From: Streptomyces olivochromogenes | GTDB taxonomy: Bacteria; Actinomycetota; Actinomycetes; Streptomycetales; Streptomycetaceae | NCBI RefSeq assembly: GCF_001514115.1 | Contig: NZ_KQ948455.1 | Span: 234,709-298,708, forward strand | DNA length: 64,000 nucleotides | Reading direction: 5' to 3' | Notes under the pieces: generated by a model | Told to the model about the DNA's origin: nothing | Database searches by the model: none | What the model saw: only the letters and a program-made list of their open reading frames with translations | Shown: positions 16,465 through 24,692 of the stretch, piece after piece | How the letters are laid out: every line of letters starts with the position of its first letter | Numbering within the stretch: the first letter of the stretch is position 1 | Program-made: the position numbers and the translations under genes

Positions 16465-16681
16465 CCTCTTTCGACAGCAACTGACATGAACTTCACAGGA
16501 GGGGCCCCGAAGTCCGTGCTGAGCGGCGAACATCCGGGGAAACTCGTCGTGTACACGAACCCGGAAGCCCCGGGACAGTTCCGGACGGACGGGATCGACG
16601 GGTACCGTGGACCAGGCCCGGACCACGGAAGAACCCCGAGGGCCGAGGGCCGAGGACTGAGGACATCGCAAGGAGCTTCAG

Positions 16682-17131
16682 GTGTTCAATGACATAGGAC
16701 CGCTCGAGCTGGTGACGCTCGTTGTCCTTGCCGTGCTCGTCTTCGGTCCGGAAAAGCTCCCGAAGATGATCCAGGACGTCACCCGCACCATCCGTAAGAT
16801 CCGCGAGTTCTCGGAGAGTGCCAAGGCGGACATCCGCGAGGAACTCGGCCCGGAGTTCAAGGACTTCGAGTTCGAGGACCTCAACCCCAAGACGTTCATC
16901 CGCAAGCAGCTGGACAACGACGAGCTGGGGCTCAAGGAGATCCGCAACGGCTTCGACCTGAAGAAGGAGATGGCCGAGGTCACGGACGCGGTCCACAGCC
17001 GCGACACGGACTCCTCTTCGTCTTCCCCGTCCTCGTCCTCCGGTTCCTCCGGCGGCTCGATCGACATGACCAAGAAGCCCGAGAAGACCGATCCGGACGA
17101 GCGCCCGCCCTTCGACGCGGACGCCACCTGA
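16682..17131 (+). CDS. tatB: Twin-arginine translocase subunit TatB
   Basis: A 149-residue Tat subunit. MFNDIGPLELVTLVVLAVLVFGPEKLPK is the diagnostic short N-terminal membrane helix, hinge Pro and amphipathic helix (I split it here as MFNDIGPLELVTLV and LAVLVFGPEKLPK to show the FGPEKLP hinge). A charged helix and a Ser-rich tail follow. TatB binds folded Tat substrates with TatC. The GTG at 16682 has AAGGAG nine bases upstream. Residues 115-130 are a run of Ser with Pro and Gly. No tatA or tatC gene is in the window. The 217-base gap before it holds no clear signal apart from this RBS. Confidence 0.95.
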   Translation: MFNDIGPLELVTLVVLAVLVFGPEKLPKMIQDVTRTIRKIREFSESAKADIREELGPEFKDFEFEDLNPKTFIRKQLDNDELGLKEIRNGFDLKKEMAEVTDAVHSRDTDSSSSSPSSSSGSSGGSIDMTKKPEKTDPDERPPFDADAT

Positions 17132-17165
17132 GCCGTACCCGCAGGCGTGTGACACGGCCTGAAAT

Positions 17166-17190
17166 CGGCGCGTGCGCGTCTCACGCGCCG
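17166..17190 (+). terminator. Hairpin downstream of tatB
   Basis: CGGCGCGTG (17166-17174) and CACGCGCCG (17182-17190) form a perfect 9-bp stem with a 7-base loop, 34 bases after the tatB stop. Confidence 0.65.
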
Positions 17191-17311
17191 GGTGCTTTCC
17201 CTGCTGCTCGGGGCGGTGTGGCTATGCTGCCCAGTTGTTGTGCGGACCGCTGAGGACGCCCGAGGGGGGCGGGCCACCCGGTCCGACGAGAGCAAGGAGG
17301 CGTCCGGGCAG

Positions 17312-17968
17312 ATGGAGACGACAAGTCGGGTAGGCGCGCAGGCGCCGGCCGCGGAAGACGGACAGCAGGTCCCCTCCGCCCGCCGCACGGTAGACGGTTA
17401 CCTGCTGGCGCCCTTCCCGTGGTACGGCCTCGACGAGGCCTTCACGGGGCCGCGCTGGCTGATGCAGGTCGGTACGTCGGCGGACGGTGCCGTCGAGCAC
17501 GGTTCGATCGGGCACGGGGAAGAGCCCTCGGTGCGCAGTGAGTCGACGGAGGACAAGGAGCGGTTCGCGGTCGTGGTGACCGTCGCGGCCAGCCCCTCGC
17601 GCCGCAGCGCGGACGGTACCGGGCTCCTCGAGGCCACATCGGTGTCCTCGGCGGCCTGGCTGGCCGGTGTGGGGCTGCTGTCCTTCACCTGGCCCGGCCA
17701 GATGGACCACACCCGGCGGGACGACTGGCTGGACCAGCAGACCGAGACGGCGTGGGTCCTCGCGGACGACCTCGACGGGCCCGACTGGTCCTCGCTGTCC
17801 CTCCCCGTGGACGGCGTCCCCACGCCGTTCCACTACCGCGAGTCCGAGTTCGGCTGGGTCCTCGCGGGCTCCACCCAGGAGGGGGTCCACGTGGGGGCGT
17901 ACGGGCGGGGGATGAGCGCGTACGGGTTGGGCTTCGCCATGATCAAAGACATCGCGGCGTACGCCTGA
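17312..17968 (+). CDS. Conserved hypothetical protein
   Basis: A 218-residue soluble protein I do not recognise as a known enzyme. It has no membrane segment after the chosen start (ATG 17312, METTSRVGAQAPAAED), with AAGGAGG 12 bases upstream. The middle is rich in Trp and acidic residues (WLAGVGLLSFTWPGQ, ETAWVLADDLDGPDW) and the end reads GRGMSAYGLGFAMIKDIAAY. It is probably a Streptomyces lineage protein. It is transcribed away from tatB and convergent with mrp. Confidence 0.75.
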   Translation: METTSRVGAQAPAAEDGQQVPSARRTVDGYLLAPFPWYGLDEAFTGPRWLMQVGTSADGAVEHGSIGHGEEPSVRSESTEDKERFAVVVTVAASPSRRSADGTGLLEATSVSSAAWLAGVGLLSFTWPGQMDHTRRDDWLDQQTETAWVLADDLDGPDWSSLSLPVDGVPTPFHYRESEFGWVLAGSTQEGVHVGAYGRGMSAYGLGFAMIKDIAAYA

Positions 17969-18040
17969 CGGTGCCCTGCCCTCCGGGAGGGGGACGGGAA
18001 CGCGGGCCGATGTGGGACTTCGGCCCGTTCGGCGGCCGCG

Positions 18041-18087
18041 GGCCGGTTCTGGCTGGTCGCGCGGTTCCCCTGGCCCCTTTGGGGCGC
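18041..18087 (-). repeat. Dispersed 3'-end repeat, copy 5 (reverse)
   Basis: Read on the minus strand it is GCGCCCC-AAA-GGGGC, then AGGGGAACCGCGCGACCAGCC. It lies between the convergent hypothetical gene and mrp, 44 bases after the mrp stop on that strand. Confidence 0.6.
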
Positions 18088-18130
18088 TCCTCAGCGGGGC
18101 GCCCCTGGCTACGTGCTGCCGGGGAACGGG

Positions 18131-19264
18131 CTAGAACTTGTTCCTCGGGGTGATGCCCAGGGACATGCCGGACAGGCCGCGCTGGCGGCCGCCGAGCTTG
18201 CCGGCGATGGCGCGCAGGGCGGAGCCCGCGGGGGACTCCGGGTCGGTCAGGACGACCGGCTTGCCCTCGTCGCCGCCCTCGCGGAGGCGGACGTCGATCG
18301 GGATGGAGCCGAGGACGGGAACGCTCGCGCCGGTGGTGCGGGTCAGGCCGTCGGCGACGCTCTGACCGCCGCCCGTGCCGAAGACGTCGACCATCTCGCC
18401 GCAGTGCGGGCACGGCAGGCCCGACATGTTCTCGACCACGCCCACGATCTTCTGGTGGGTCTGGACGGCGATGGAGCCCGCGCGCTCGGCGACCTCGGCC
18501 GCCGCCTGCTGCGGGGTGGTGACGACCAGGATCTCCGCGTTCGGGACCAGCTGGGCCACCGAGATCGCGATGTCGCCCGTGCCCGGCGGGAGGTCGAGGA
18601 GCAGGACGTCCAGGTCGCCCCAGTACACGTCCGCGAGGAACTGCTGGAGCGCCCTGTGCAGCATCGGGCCGCGCCACACCACCGGGGCGTTGCCCGGGGT
18701 GAACATGCCGATGGAGATGACCTTCACGCCGTGTGCCGACGGCGGCATGATCATGTTCTCGACCTGGGTGGGACGGCCGTCGGCGCCCAGCATGCGGGGC
18801 ACGGAGTGGCCGTAGATGTCGGCGTCGACGACACCGACCTTGAGACCGTCGGCGGCCATCGCCGCCGCGAGGTTCACCGTCACCGAGGACTTGCCGACGC
18901 CGCCCTTGCCGGAGGCGACCGCGTACACGCGGGTGAGGGAGCCGGGCTTGGCGAAGGGGACCTCGCGCTCGGTCTGGCCACCGCGCAGGGCGGTCGCGAG
19001 TTCCTTGCGCTGCTCGTCGCTCATCACGTCGAGGGTCACCTCGACGCCGGTGACACCCTCGACGCCCGATACCGCCTCCGTCACGCGCTGGGTGATCGTC
19101 TCGCGCATGGGGCAGCCGGAGACCGTCAGGTACACGGTGACCGCGACCGCGCCATCCGCACCGATCTCCACCGATTTGACCATCCCCAGCTCGGTGATGG
19201 GTCGCTGGATCTCGGGGTCGTTCACCGTCGCCAGTGCTTCGCGCACCGCGTCTTCCGTAGCCAT
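18131..19264 (-). CDS. mrp: Mrp/ApbC/NBP35-family Fe-S cluster carrier ATPase
   Basis: A 377-residue deviant-Walker P-loop ATPase. An N-terminal DUF59 domain (about residues 1-95) precedes the ATPase. The Walker A reads SGKGGVGKSSV with the second, signature Lys. Switch segments are VVDADIYGHSVPRML and LLLDLPPGTGDI. The CPHC motif (LPCPHCGEMVDVFG) is the likely bridging Fe-S site. It delivers clusters to target apoproteins. Synteny with Rv1229c supports the assignment. Confidence 0.94.
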   Translation of the reverse strand: MATEDAVREALATVNDPEIQRPITELGMVKSVEIGADGAVAVTVYLTVSGCPMRETITQRVTEAVSGVEGVTGVEVTLDVMSDEQRKELATALRGGQTEREVPFAKPGSLTRVYAVASGKGGVGKSSVTVNLAAAMAADGLKVGVVDADIYGHSVPRMLGADGRPTQVENMIMPPSAHGVKVISIGMFTPGNAPVVWRGPMLHRALQQFLADVYWGDLDVLLLDLPPGTGDIAISVAQLVPNAEILVVTTPQQAAAEVAERAGSIAVQTHQKIVGVVENMSGLPCPHCGEMVDVFGTGGGQSVADGLTRTTGASVPVLGSIPIDVRLREGGDEGKPVVLTDPESPAGSALRAIAGKLGGRQRGLSGMSLGITPRNKF

Positions 19265-19307
19265 AAGGACGATGGTACGGCGCCCGGCCCTGGGCCCGGA
19301 AAGCCCG

Positions 19308-19892
19308 TCAGCGGTCGTCTACGTCACGTCGCGGCGGCCGTTCTGCCGGGAATACGACCCCGCCGTCGGCGCGGTGTTCCTCCAGCTCCCTGATGAGGTC
19401 CTGGAATTCGGAGCGGATCCAGTCGCGGGTGGCGACCTCGCCGAGGCCCATGCGCAGGGCGGCGATCTCGCGGGTGAGGTACTCGGTGTCCGCGATCGAG
19501 CGCTCGTTCTGCTTGCGGTCCTGTTCGAGGTTGACCCGGTCGCGGTCGGCCTGGCGGTTCTGCGCGAGGAGGATCAGCGGGGCGGCGTAGGAGGCCTGGA
19601 GCGAGAGCATCAGGGTCAGGAAGATGAACGGGTACGGGTCGAAGCGCAGATGGCGCGGTGCCGAGATGTTCCACAGCAGCCACACGATGATGACGACCGT
19701 CATCCAGACGATGAACCGTCCGGTGCCCAGGAAACGCGCGATCCGCTCCGACAGCCGCCCGAAGGCCTCCGGGTCCCACTCGGGCACCAGCCGGCGGCGC
19801 GGCGGCAACGGCTGGTCGAGGCGGGTGCGGGGCCGGGTGGTGGCGGTCGCCCCGGTGGCGGCCCGCTCGCGGGTCTCGCGGTCAGACCCCAT
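19308..19892 (-). CDS. DUF1003 membrane protein
   Basis: A 194-residue protein with the DUF1003 domain: two membrane helices (RFIVWMTVVIIVWLLWNI and FIFLTLMLSLQASYAAPLIL) followed by LAQNRQADRDR, then a cytoplasmic helical, coiled-coil-prone tail. The ATG at 19892 overlaps the end of the MgtE-N/CBS gene by 11 bases, so the two are coupled. Its conserved adjacency to MgtE-type genes suggests a role in cation homeostasis, but no activity is known. An upstream in-frame start at 20009 would add a Lys/Thr-rich segment and is less likely. Confidence 0.88.
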   Translation of the reverse strand: MGSDRETRERAATGATATTRPRTRLDQPLPPRRRLVPEWDPEAFGRLSERIARFLGTGRFIVWMTVVIIVWLLWNISAPRHLRFDPYPFIFLTLMLSLQASYAAPLILLAQNRQADRDRVNLEQDRKQNERSIADTEYLTREIAALRMGLGEVATRDWIRSEFQDLIRELEEHRADGGVVFPAERPPRRDVDDR

Positions 19893-21315
19893 CACGCCCC
19901 CCTTCGTCCACGCCTTCGCGGCCGTCTTCCTGGCCGTTCTCCTGGTCGCTTTCCTCGTCGCCTTCCTCGTCGTCTCCCCGGTCGTCATCGAGGTCGTCGT
20001 CGCGGTCACCCGGGCGCCCGTCCTGGGGTTCGTCCAGATGTTCGACGTGCGGTTCGTCCTCGTGCAGATGGAACTCGGTCTCGCGCCAGTCCTCCGGCAG
20101 CATGTGGTCGAGCAGGTCGTCCACGGTCACCGCGCCGAGCAGTGAGCCGCTCTCGTCGACGACGGGCGCGGCGACCATGTCGTACGTGGCGAAGAACCCG
20201 GCGACGACGGGCAGCGCGGCGTCCGGCGCGAGGGGCTGGAGATCGTCGTCGAGGATCGAACTGACCAGCGTGTACGGCGGGTCGCGCAGCAGGCGCTGGA
20301 AGTGCGCCGCACCGAGGTACTTCCCGGTCGGCGTCTCGTCCGGCGGGCGGCACACGTACACCTGGGCGGCGAGCGCGGGGGACAGGTCGGGATTGCGGAC
20401 CCGGGCGAGCGCGTCGGCGATCGTGGCGTCGGGCCGCAGCACGATGGGCTCGGTCGTCATCAGACCGCCGGCGGTGCGCTCCTCGTAGGCCATCAGCCGT
20501 CGTACGTCGGCCGCCTCGTCGGGACGCATCAGCATCAGCAGTCGCTCCACGTCGTTCTCGGGGAGTTCGGCGAGCAGGTCGGCCGCGTCGTCCGGGTCCA
20601 TCGCCTCCAGGACGTCGGCGGCGCGCTCCTCCTTGAGCTTGCCCAGGATCTCGATCTGGTCGTCCTCGGGGAGCTCCTCCAGGACGTCGGCGAGGCGGTC
20701 GTCGTCCAGGGCGGCGGCCACCTCCCCGCGCCGCTTCGGCGACAGGTGGTGCAGGACGTTGGCCAGGTCGGCCGCGCGCAGCTGCTCGAAGGTGGCGAGG
20801 AGGCTCTCGGCGCCCTGTCCGTGCTCCTCCAGCGAGAACCCGGTGACGGCGGACCAGTCGACGGTCATCGTCTCGCCCTTGGTGCGCCGGAAGGTCCCGC
20901 TGCGGCCCTTGCGCACGAAGACGCGGCCGATCTCCCACTCCCGGCGCGCGGGCAGCTGCTGGACGGACACGTCGAGCACGGTCACCTCCTCGTCGGTCTC
21001 GACGAGCCGGACCCGCCGGTCGAGCAGTTCGCCGAAGACGAGCCGCTCGGTGGGCCGCTGTTCGAAGCGGCGCACGTTCAGGACACCGGTGGTGATGACC
21101 TGGCCGGACTCGATGCCGATGACACGGGTCATGGGCAGGAAGATGCGCCGCCGGGTGGAGAGTTCCACGACCAGCCCGAGCAACCGGGGCGGGCGGCGTC
21201 CGACGCGGAGCATGGCGACCAGGTCCCGCACGCGGCCCACCTGGTCGCCGCTGGGGTCGAACACGGCGACACCGGCGAGGTGCGAGACGAAGATCCGGGG
21301 GGCGGCTGCGGCCAT
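19882..21315 (-). CDS. MgtE N-domain/CBS protein without a transporter domain
   Basis: A 477-residue cytoplasmic protein. An N-terminal PRC-barrel-like region (HLAGVAVFDPSGDQVGRVRD) is followed by an MgtE_N superhelix (about 160-290; repeats such as ADVLEELPEDDQ, ADVLEAMDPDDA) and two CBS motifs (about 290-425). It ends in a very acidic tail of 45 residues (DDDLDDDRGDDEEGDEE). The five-helix MgtE channel is absent. It therefore looks like a free Mg2+ or nucleotide sensor that may act with the coupled DUF1003 membrane protein. Synteny with Rv1232c. Confidence 0.9.
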   Translation of the reverse strand: MAAAAPRIFVSHLAGVAVFDPSGDQVGRVRDLVAMLRVGRRPPRLLGLVVELSTRRRIFLPMTRVIGIESGQVITTGVLNVRRFEQRPTERLVFGELLDRRVRLVETDEEVTVLDVSVQQLPARREWEIGRVFVRKGRSGTFRRTKGETMTVDWSAVTGFSLEEHGQGAESLLATFEQLRAADLANVLHHLSPKRRGEVAAALDDDRLADVLEELPEDDQIEILGKLKEERAADVLEAMDPDDAADLLAELPENDVERLLMLMRPDEAADVRRLMAYEERTAGGLMTTEPIVLRPDATIADALARVRNPDLSPALAAQVYVCRPPDETPTGKYLGAAHFQRLLRDPPYTLVSSILDDDLQPLAPDAALPVVAGFFATYDMVAAPVVDESGSLLGAVTVDDLLDHMLPEDWRETEFHLHEDEPHVEHLDEPQDGRPGDRDDDLDDDRGDDEEGDEESDQENGQEDGREGVDEGGRDGV

Positions 21316-21587
21316 GCCCGCGCCTCCTTCTTTCCGTGTTGCTCTTTCTTCCGTGTCGCTCGTCGCGTGCGGCTCGTCGCGTGTTGCTCCGGACGCTTGC
21401 CGGCTTTCTCCGTACGGGCGTTTGGTCCCGACCTGTCCGCTCAGGTGGGCTTCAGGCTAGCCCGTCCCGGTCGGATACGCCCTGGTGAGCGGTCCGGACG
21501 GACTGGCTCCGCCGGGCGCGCACGGCACCGGTACGCTGCCGTACGCCGTTGGGGACACCCGGCACGGCCACCCCGGCATGGGCACCC

Positions 21588-21631
21588 GCACGGACACGCA
21601 CGGACACACGCACGGACACGCGCATGGACAC
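21588..21631 (+). repeat. GCACGGACAC tandem repeat in a promoter region
   Basis: Three exact copies of GCACGGACAC (21588, 21598, 21610) and one variant GCATGGACAC (21622) lie 24-67 bases before the lipoprotein start. The remaining 340-base gap (21316-21654) between divergent genes shows no other clear element. Confidence 0.6.
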
Positions 21632-21654
21632 CCGTATGAAAGGCAGCCCTACCT

Positions 21655-22413
21655 GTGACTGCGATTTCCCAGGGCCGTACCCGCAGGGCCGCACTGGTGG
21701 GCGCGATGTGCGCCCTGGTCGTGACGGGGACGGCGCTGACGGGGTGCAGTAGTGAGGACCCGGACGCGGGCACGAACGGGGTGGGGAAGCTGTCCGCCAC
21801 CGAGATCCAGTCGAAGTCGCGCAAGGCCGCCACGTCGGCCGAGGCGGTACGACTCGCGGGGACCGTGGTGTCGAACGGGCGCACGTACAAGCTCGACATG
21901 CGGCTGAAGTCCGACGGCGGCACCGGTTCGGTCACCTCGGAGGGGGCGAGCTTCCATCTGCTCCGGGTCGGCCGGCATCTCTTCCTCAAGGCCGGCGCCG
22001 AGTTCTGGAACCACCAGGACGGCAAGAGCGGTGCCACTTCGGCGGACACCGCGGCCGCCGACAAGCTCGACGGCAAGTACGTGAAGGTCCCGAGCGGCGA
22101 CCCGGCCTACAAGCGCTTCATCAGCTTCACGGACAAGGACGTCCTGCTCGACGGTCTGCTGACCCTGCACGGCTCCCTCGCCACGGACGGCCACCACGAG
22201 CAGTCCGGCGTCCGCACCATCCGCATCACCGGCGACAAGGGCGCGGGCGGCACCCTGGACGTCTCCCTGAAGGGAACCCCGTACCCGCTGCTCCTGGTCC
22301 GCGCGGGCGACGCGGGCACGCTCAGCCTCACCGACTGGGGCAAGAGCTTCGCCCTCGCGGAACCCGCCAAGGACGAGACCGTGGACTACGGCCAGCAGCT
22401 GCCGACGTCGTAG
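21655..22413 (+). CDS. Exported lipoprotein, LppX/LprG-like
   Basis: A 252-residue lipoprotein. The signal peptide runs RTRRAALVGAMCALVVTGTA with the lipobox LTGC; the lipidated Cys is near residue 31. The mature part has the beta-rich pattern of LppX_LprAFG-like lipid-binding proteins (SEAVRLAGTVVSNGRTYKLD-like strands, a GSVTSEG segment, KFVKV-type YVKVPSGD). That family resemblance is an inference from pattern only. GTG start at 21655. A repeat array precedes it and a strong terminator follows. Confidence 0.78.
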   Translation: MTAISQGRTRRAALVGAMCALVVTGTALTGCSSEDPDAGTNGVGKLSATEIQSKSRKAATSAEAVRLAGTVVSNGRTYKLDMRLKSDGGTGSVTSEGASFHLLRVGRHLFLKAGAEFWNHQDGKSGATSADTAAADKLDGKYVKVPSGDPAYKRFISFTDKDVLLDGLLTLHGSLATDGHHEQSGVRTIRITGDKGAGGTLDVSLKGTPYPLLLVRAGDAGTLSLTDWGKSFALAEPAKDETVDYGQQLPTS

Positions 22414-22415
22414 CC

Positions 22416-22444
22416 CTAGGGTCCGTCCGCCGGACGGGCCCTAG
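22416..22444. terminator. Bidirectional terminator overlapping a stop codon
   Basis: A 13-bp stem (22416-22428 with 22432-22444) with one T-G wobble and a 3-base loop. It lies in the 27-base gap between convergent genes, and its right arm includes the stop codon of the minus-strand gene (22441-22443). Confidence 0.85.
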
Positions 22445-22986
22445 CGGCGGCGTCCCCGCTTCCTGAAGAGCAGGCGCGGTACGGCGGCCGGGATCGGTTG
22501 GCGGGTGGTCGCGGGGGACGGGACCGGCACGGCGGCCAGCGAGCCGTCCGGCAGCGCGAGCGTGCCCGCCCGGGGCTCCAGGCGCAGCACCCGGCACTCG
22601 CGGGCCCAGCGGGCCGGCATCTCCTCGCCGTCGGGCGCGTTCAGGCGCTTGCCCTTGAGCTCGGCGACGGTCGCCTCCCACGCGGGGGAGGCGGGCGCGA
22701 GTTCGACCACCTTCGCGGTCCACGCGGCCAGCCGCCCGCCCTTGTCCTTGCTGCGGACGACGACGACCGCGTCGCCCCCGTCGACGAGCCCGGGCAGCGG
22801 CTGCTCTCCGGGCCCGTCGCCGACCAGGCAGGCCGCGCCGTCGTGCCACACGTGCCACAGGGCCTGGGTGGGCGCCTCGGCGCCCGGCGCCTCGTGCGCC
22901 GGCCCGCCACCGCTCCGTACCCAGATCAGCCCGGACTTCTTCGTGGCCTCCTCGACGAGGGCCCGGTCGAGCAGCTGTTCCGTCAT
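22441..22986 (-). CDS. Conserved hypothetical protein
   Basis: A 181-residue soluble protein, unrecognised beyond being a Streptomyces-type conserved hypothetical. It has a flavin-reductase/pyridoxamine-oxidase-like strand pattern (ALWHVWHDGAACLVGDGPGE, AVVVVRSKDKGGRLAAWTAK) but no sure binding motif. The C terminus is basic (FRKRGRRR). It sits 43 bases beyond the corA start side and probably shares the corA transcript. Confidence 0.7.
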   Translation of the reverse strand: MTEQLLDRALVEEATKKSGLIWVRSGGGPAHEAPGAEAPTQALWHVWHDGAACLVGDGPGEQPLPGLVDGGDAVVVVRSKDKGGRLAAWTAKVVELAPASPAWEATVAELKGKRLNAPDGEEMPARWARECRVLRLEPRAGTLALPDGSLAAVPVPSPATTRQPIPAAVPRLLFRKRGRRR

Positions 22987-23029
22987 GGGCCCAGCCTATC
23001 CAGGGGCACCGGGCGGTCACCCGGTGCGC

Positions 23030-24142
23030 TCAGAGCCAGCCGTTGCGCTTCAGGATCCGGTGGATCGACAGACACATCCCGACCGTGGCGCCCAGCACCA
23101 GCGGGTAGCCGAACTTCCAGTGCAGCTCCGGCATGTAGTCGAAGTTCATGCCGTACACACCACAGACCATCGTCGGTACGGCGATGATCGCGGCCCAGGA
23201 AGTGATCTTGCGCATGTCCTCGTTCTGCGTCACGGACGCCTGCGCGAGGTTGGCCTGGAGGATGGAGTTGAGCAGTTCGTCGAAGCCGAGGACCTGCTCC
23301 TGGACGCGGGCGAGGTGGTCGGCGACATCGCGGAAGTACTTCTGGATGTCCGGGTCGATCAGCCGCATCGGGCGCTCGCTCAGCAGCTGCATGGGGCGCA
23401 GCAGCGGGGATACGGCCCGCTTGAACTCCAGCACCTCGCGCTTGAGTTGGTAGATGCGGCCGGCGTCCGTGCCGCGCGGGGTGCCCTTGCGGCCCGGCGA
23501 GAAGACCTCGGTCTCCACCTCGTCGATGTCGTCCTGCACGGCGTCCGCGACCGCGATGTACCCGTCGACGACGTGGTCGGCGATGGCGTGCAGCACGGCG
23601 GAGGGGCCCTTGGCGAGCAGCTCGGGGTCGTCCTGCAGCCGGTGCCGCAGCGCCCGCAGCGAGCCCTGCCCGCCGTGCCGGACGGTGATGAAGAAGTCCC
23701 GCCCGGTGAAGCACATGACCTCGCCGGTCTCCACGATCTCGCTGGTGGCGGTGAGCTCGTCGTGCTCGACGTAGTGAATGGTCTTGAAGACGGTGAACAG
23801 GGAGTCGTCGTAGCGCTCCAGCTTGGGCCGCTGGTGGGCCTGGACGGCGTCCTCGACGGCCAGCGGGTGCAGCCCGAACTCGCCCGCGATACCGGCGAAT
23901 TCGGCCTCCGTGGGCTCGTGCAGGCCGATCCACACGAAACCGCCGTCGCGGTGCACCAGCCGCATCGCCTCCTGGGGCGTCAGCGGCTCGGGGGTCTGGA
24001 CGCGGGCGCCGTCGCGGTAGACGGCGCAGTCGACCACGGCGGAGTTGGTCCCGGGAGCGCGGGTGTGGTCGTACGAGCCACTTTCCTTGCGCAGCGAGGG
24101 ACGGGGACGGACCGCGGCACGCAGGTCACGAATCATCGACAT
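23030..24142 (-). CDS. corA: CorA-type magnesium/cobalt channel
   Basis: A 370-residue CorA/2-TM-GxN protein. The long cytoplasmic N domain (ending in DHLARVQEQVLGFDELLNSI) precedes two C-terminal membrane helices. The first ends in the selectivity motif GMN (CGVYGMNFDYMPEL), and the MPEL loop is canonical. A basic Arg/Lys-rich end follows. The ATG at 24142 has AAGGAG seven bases upstream; MIRDL two codons later is also possible. It probably imports Mg2+, in line with the MgtE-N/DUF1003 pair 2 kb away. Confidence 0.94.
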   Translation of the reverse strand: MSMIRDLRAAVRPRPSLRKESGSYDHTRAPGTNSAVVDCAVYRDGARVQTPEPLTPQEAMRLVHRDGGFVWIGLHEPTEAEFAGIAGEFGLHPLAVEDAVQAHQRPKLERYDDSLFTVFKTIHYVEHDELTATSEIVETGEVMCFTGRDFFITVRHGGQGSLRALRHRLQDDPELLAKGPSAVLHAIADHVVDGYIAVADAVQDDIDEVETEVFSPGRKGTPRGTDAGRIYQLKREVLEFKRAVSPLLRPMQLLSERPMRLIDPDIQKYFRDVADHLARVQEQVLGFDELLNSILQANLAQASVTQNEDMRKITSWAAIIAVPTMVCGVYGMNFDYMPELHWKFGYPLVLGATVGMCLSIHRILKRNGWL

Positions 24143-24692
24143 GACGGGCTCCTTCGCAACGGAGGCGACCGACGACGGTTGAAACTACCCGGAATGGGGA
24201 CGTCCTGACTGCGGATGTTTGGCACGTCCACAAAGCGGGGAGCACCGCACCGTCGCGGTGGCAGCTTCGCTACTGATTCAGATCAGACAGATCGGATGGA
24301 TCAGACGGATACGAAGCGCTCTTCCGTGGTGCACCGGGACAACGCTGACACGTATGCACACGTTTGCAGGAGGAAGCAGCCGACAGAGCTACGGGAGCCG
24401 GGGAGCGGCTGGAACCAGCTACAGAACTTCAGCGACCGGAAGAGCGGGTGGTACTGCCAGGTCGACTTCGGTCCATTGCAGCCCCACCTCCTCCGGTCGG
24501 TCCCCCGTGAGGGACGATCCATCCCCCGTGGGGGAGCTGGCTCCCCCACGGGGGGAAGACAGTCAGTCTCAGTGCGTCGGAGCTCGAGAGCAACGCTTCT
24601 GCGTGCTGCCCCGACCAGCGGCCAAGACTATCAGCGCACTGAAGCGTCAAGCCGCCGCTTTGCCCGTTACTGACGAGTTCTATGCTCGGCTC
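24143..24692. other. 550-bp divergent intergenic region with a long hairpin
   Basis: This separates corA (minus) from the SUFU-like gene (plus). It is less GC-rich near 24260-24320, where GATCAGA/GATCGGA-like short repeats occur (24279-24310). A perfect 14-bp hairpin lies at 24523-24554. Two plus frames are open here, one in phase with the next gene, but their composition is low-complexity and not protein-like. Probably a long regulated leader. Confidence 0.5.
24523..24554. promoter_or_regulatory. Perfect 14-bp hairpin in the corA/SUFU intergenic region
   Basis: CCCCCGTGGGGGAG (24523-24536) and CTCCCCCACGGGGG (24541-24554) pair with a CTGG loop. A related half-site, TCCCCCGTGAGGGA, lies 22 bases upstream (24501-24514). 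It is not at a gene end, so an attenuator or protein site is more likely than a simple terminator. Confidence 0.55.

Noticed and set aside
19893..20009. N-terminal extension of the DUF1003 protein
   Set aside because: It would read the acidic tail of the MgtE-N gene in another frame as a Lys/Thr-rich peptide. The overlap is a by-product of the GAC/GAG-rich tail, and a good start exists at 19892.
24219..24692. N-terminal extension of the SUFU-like protein (158 codons)
   Set aside because: The frame is open and in phase, but it is Ser/Arg/Gly low-complexity, crosses the long hairpin and has no family homology. I treat it as a leader region.
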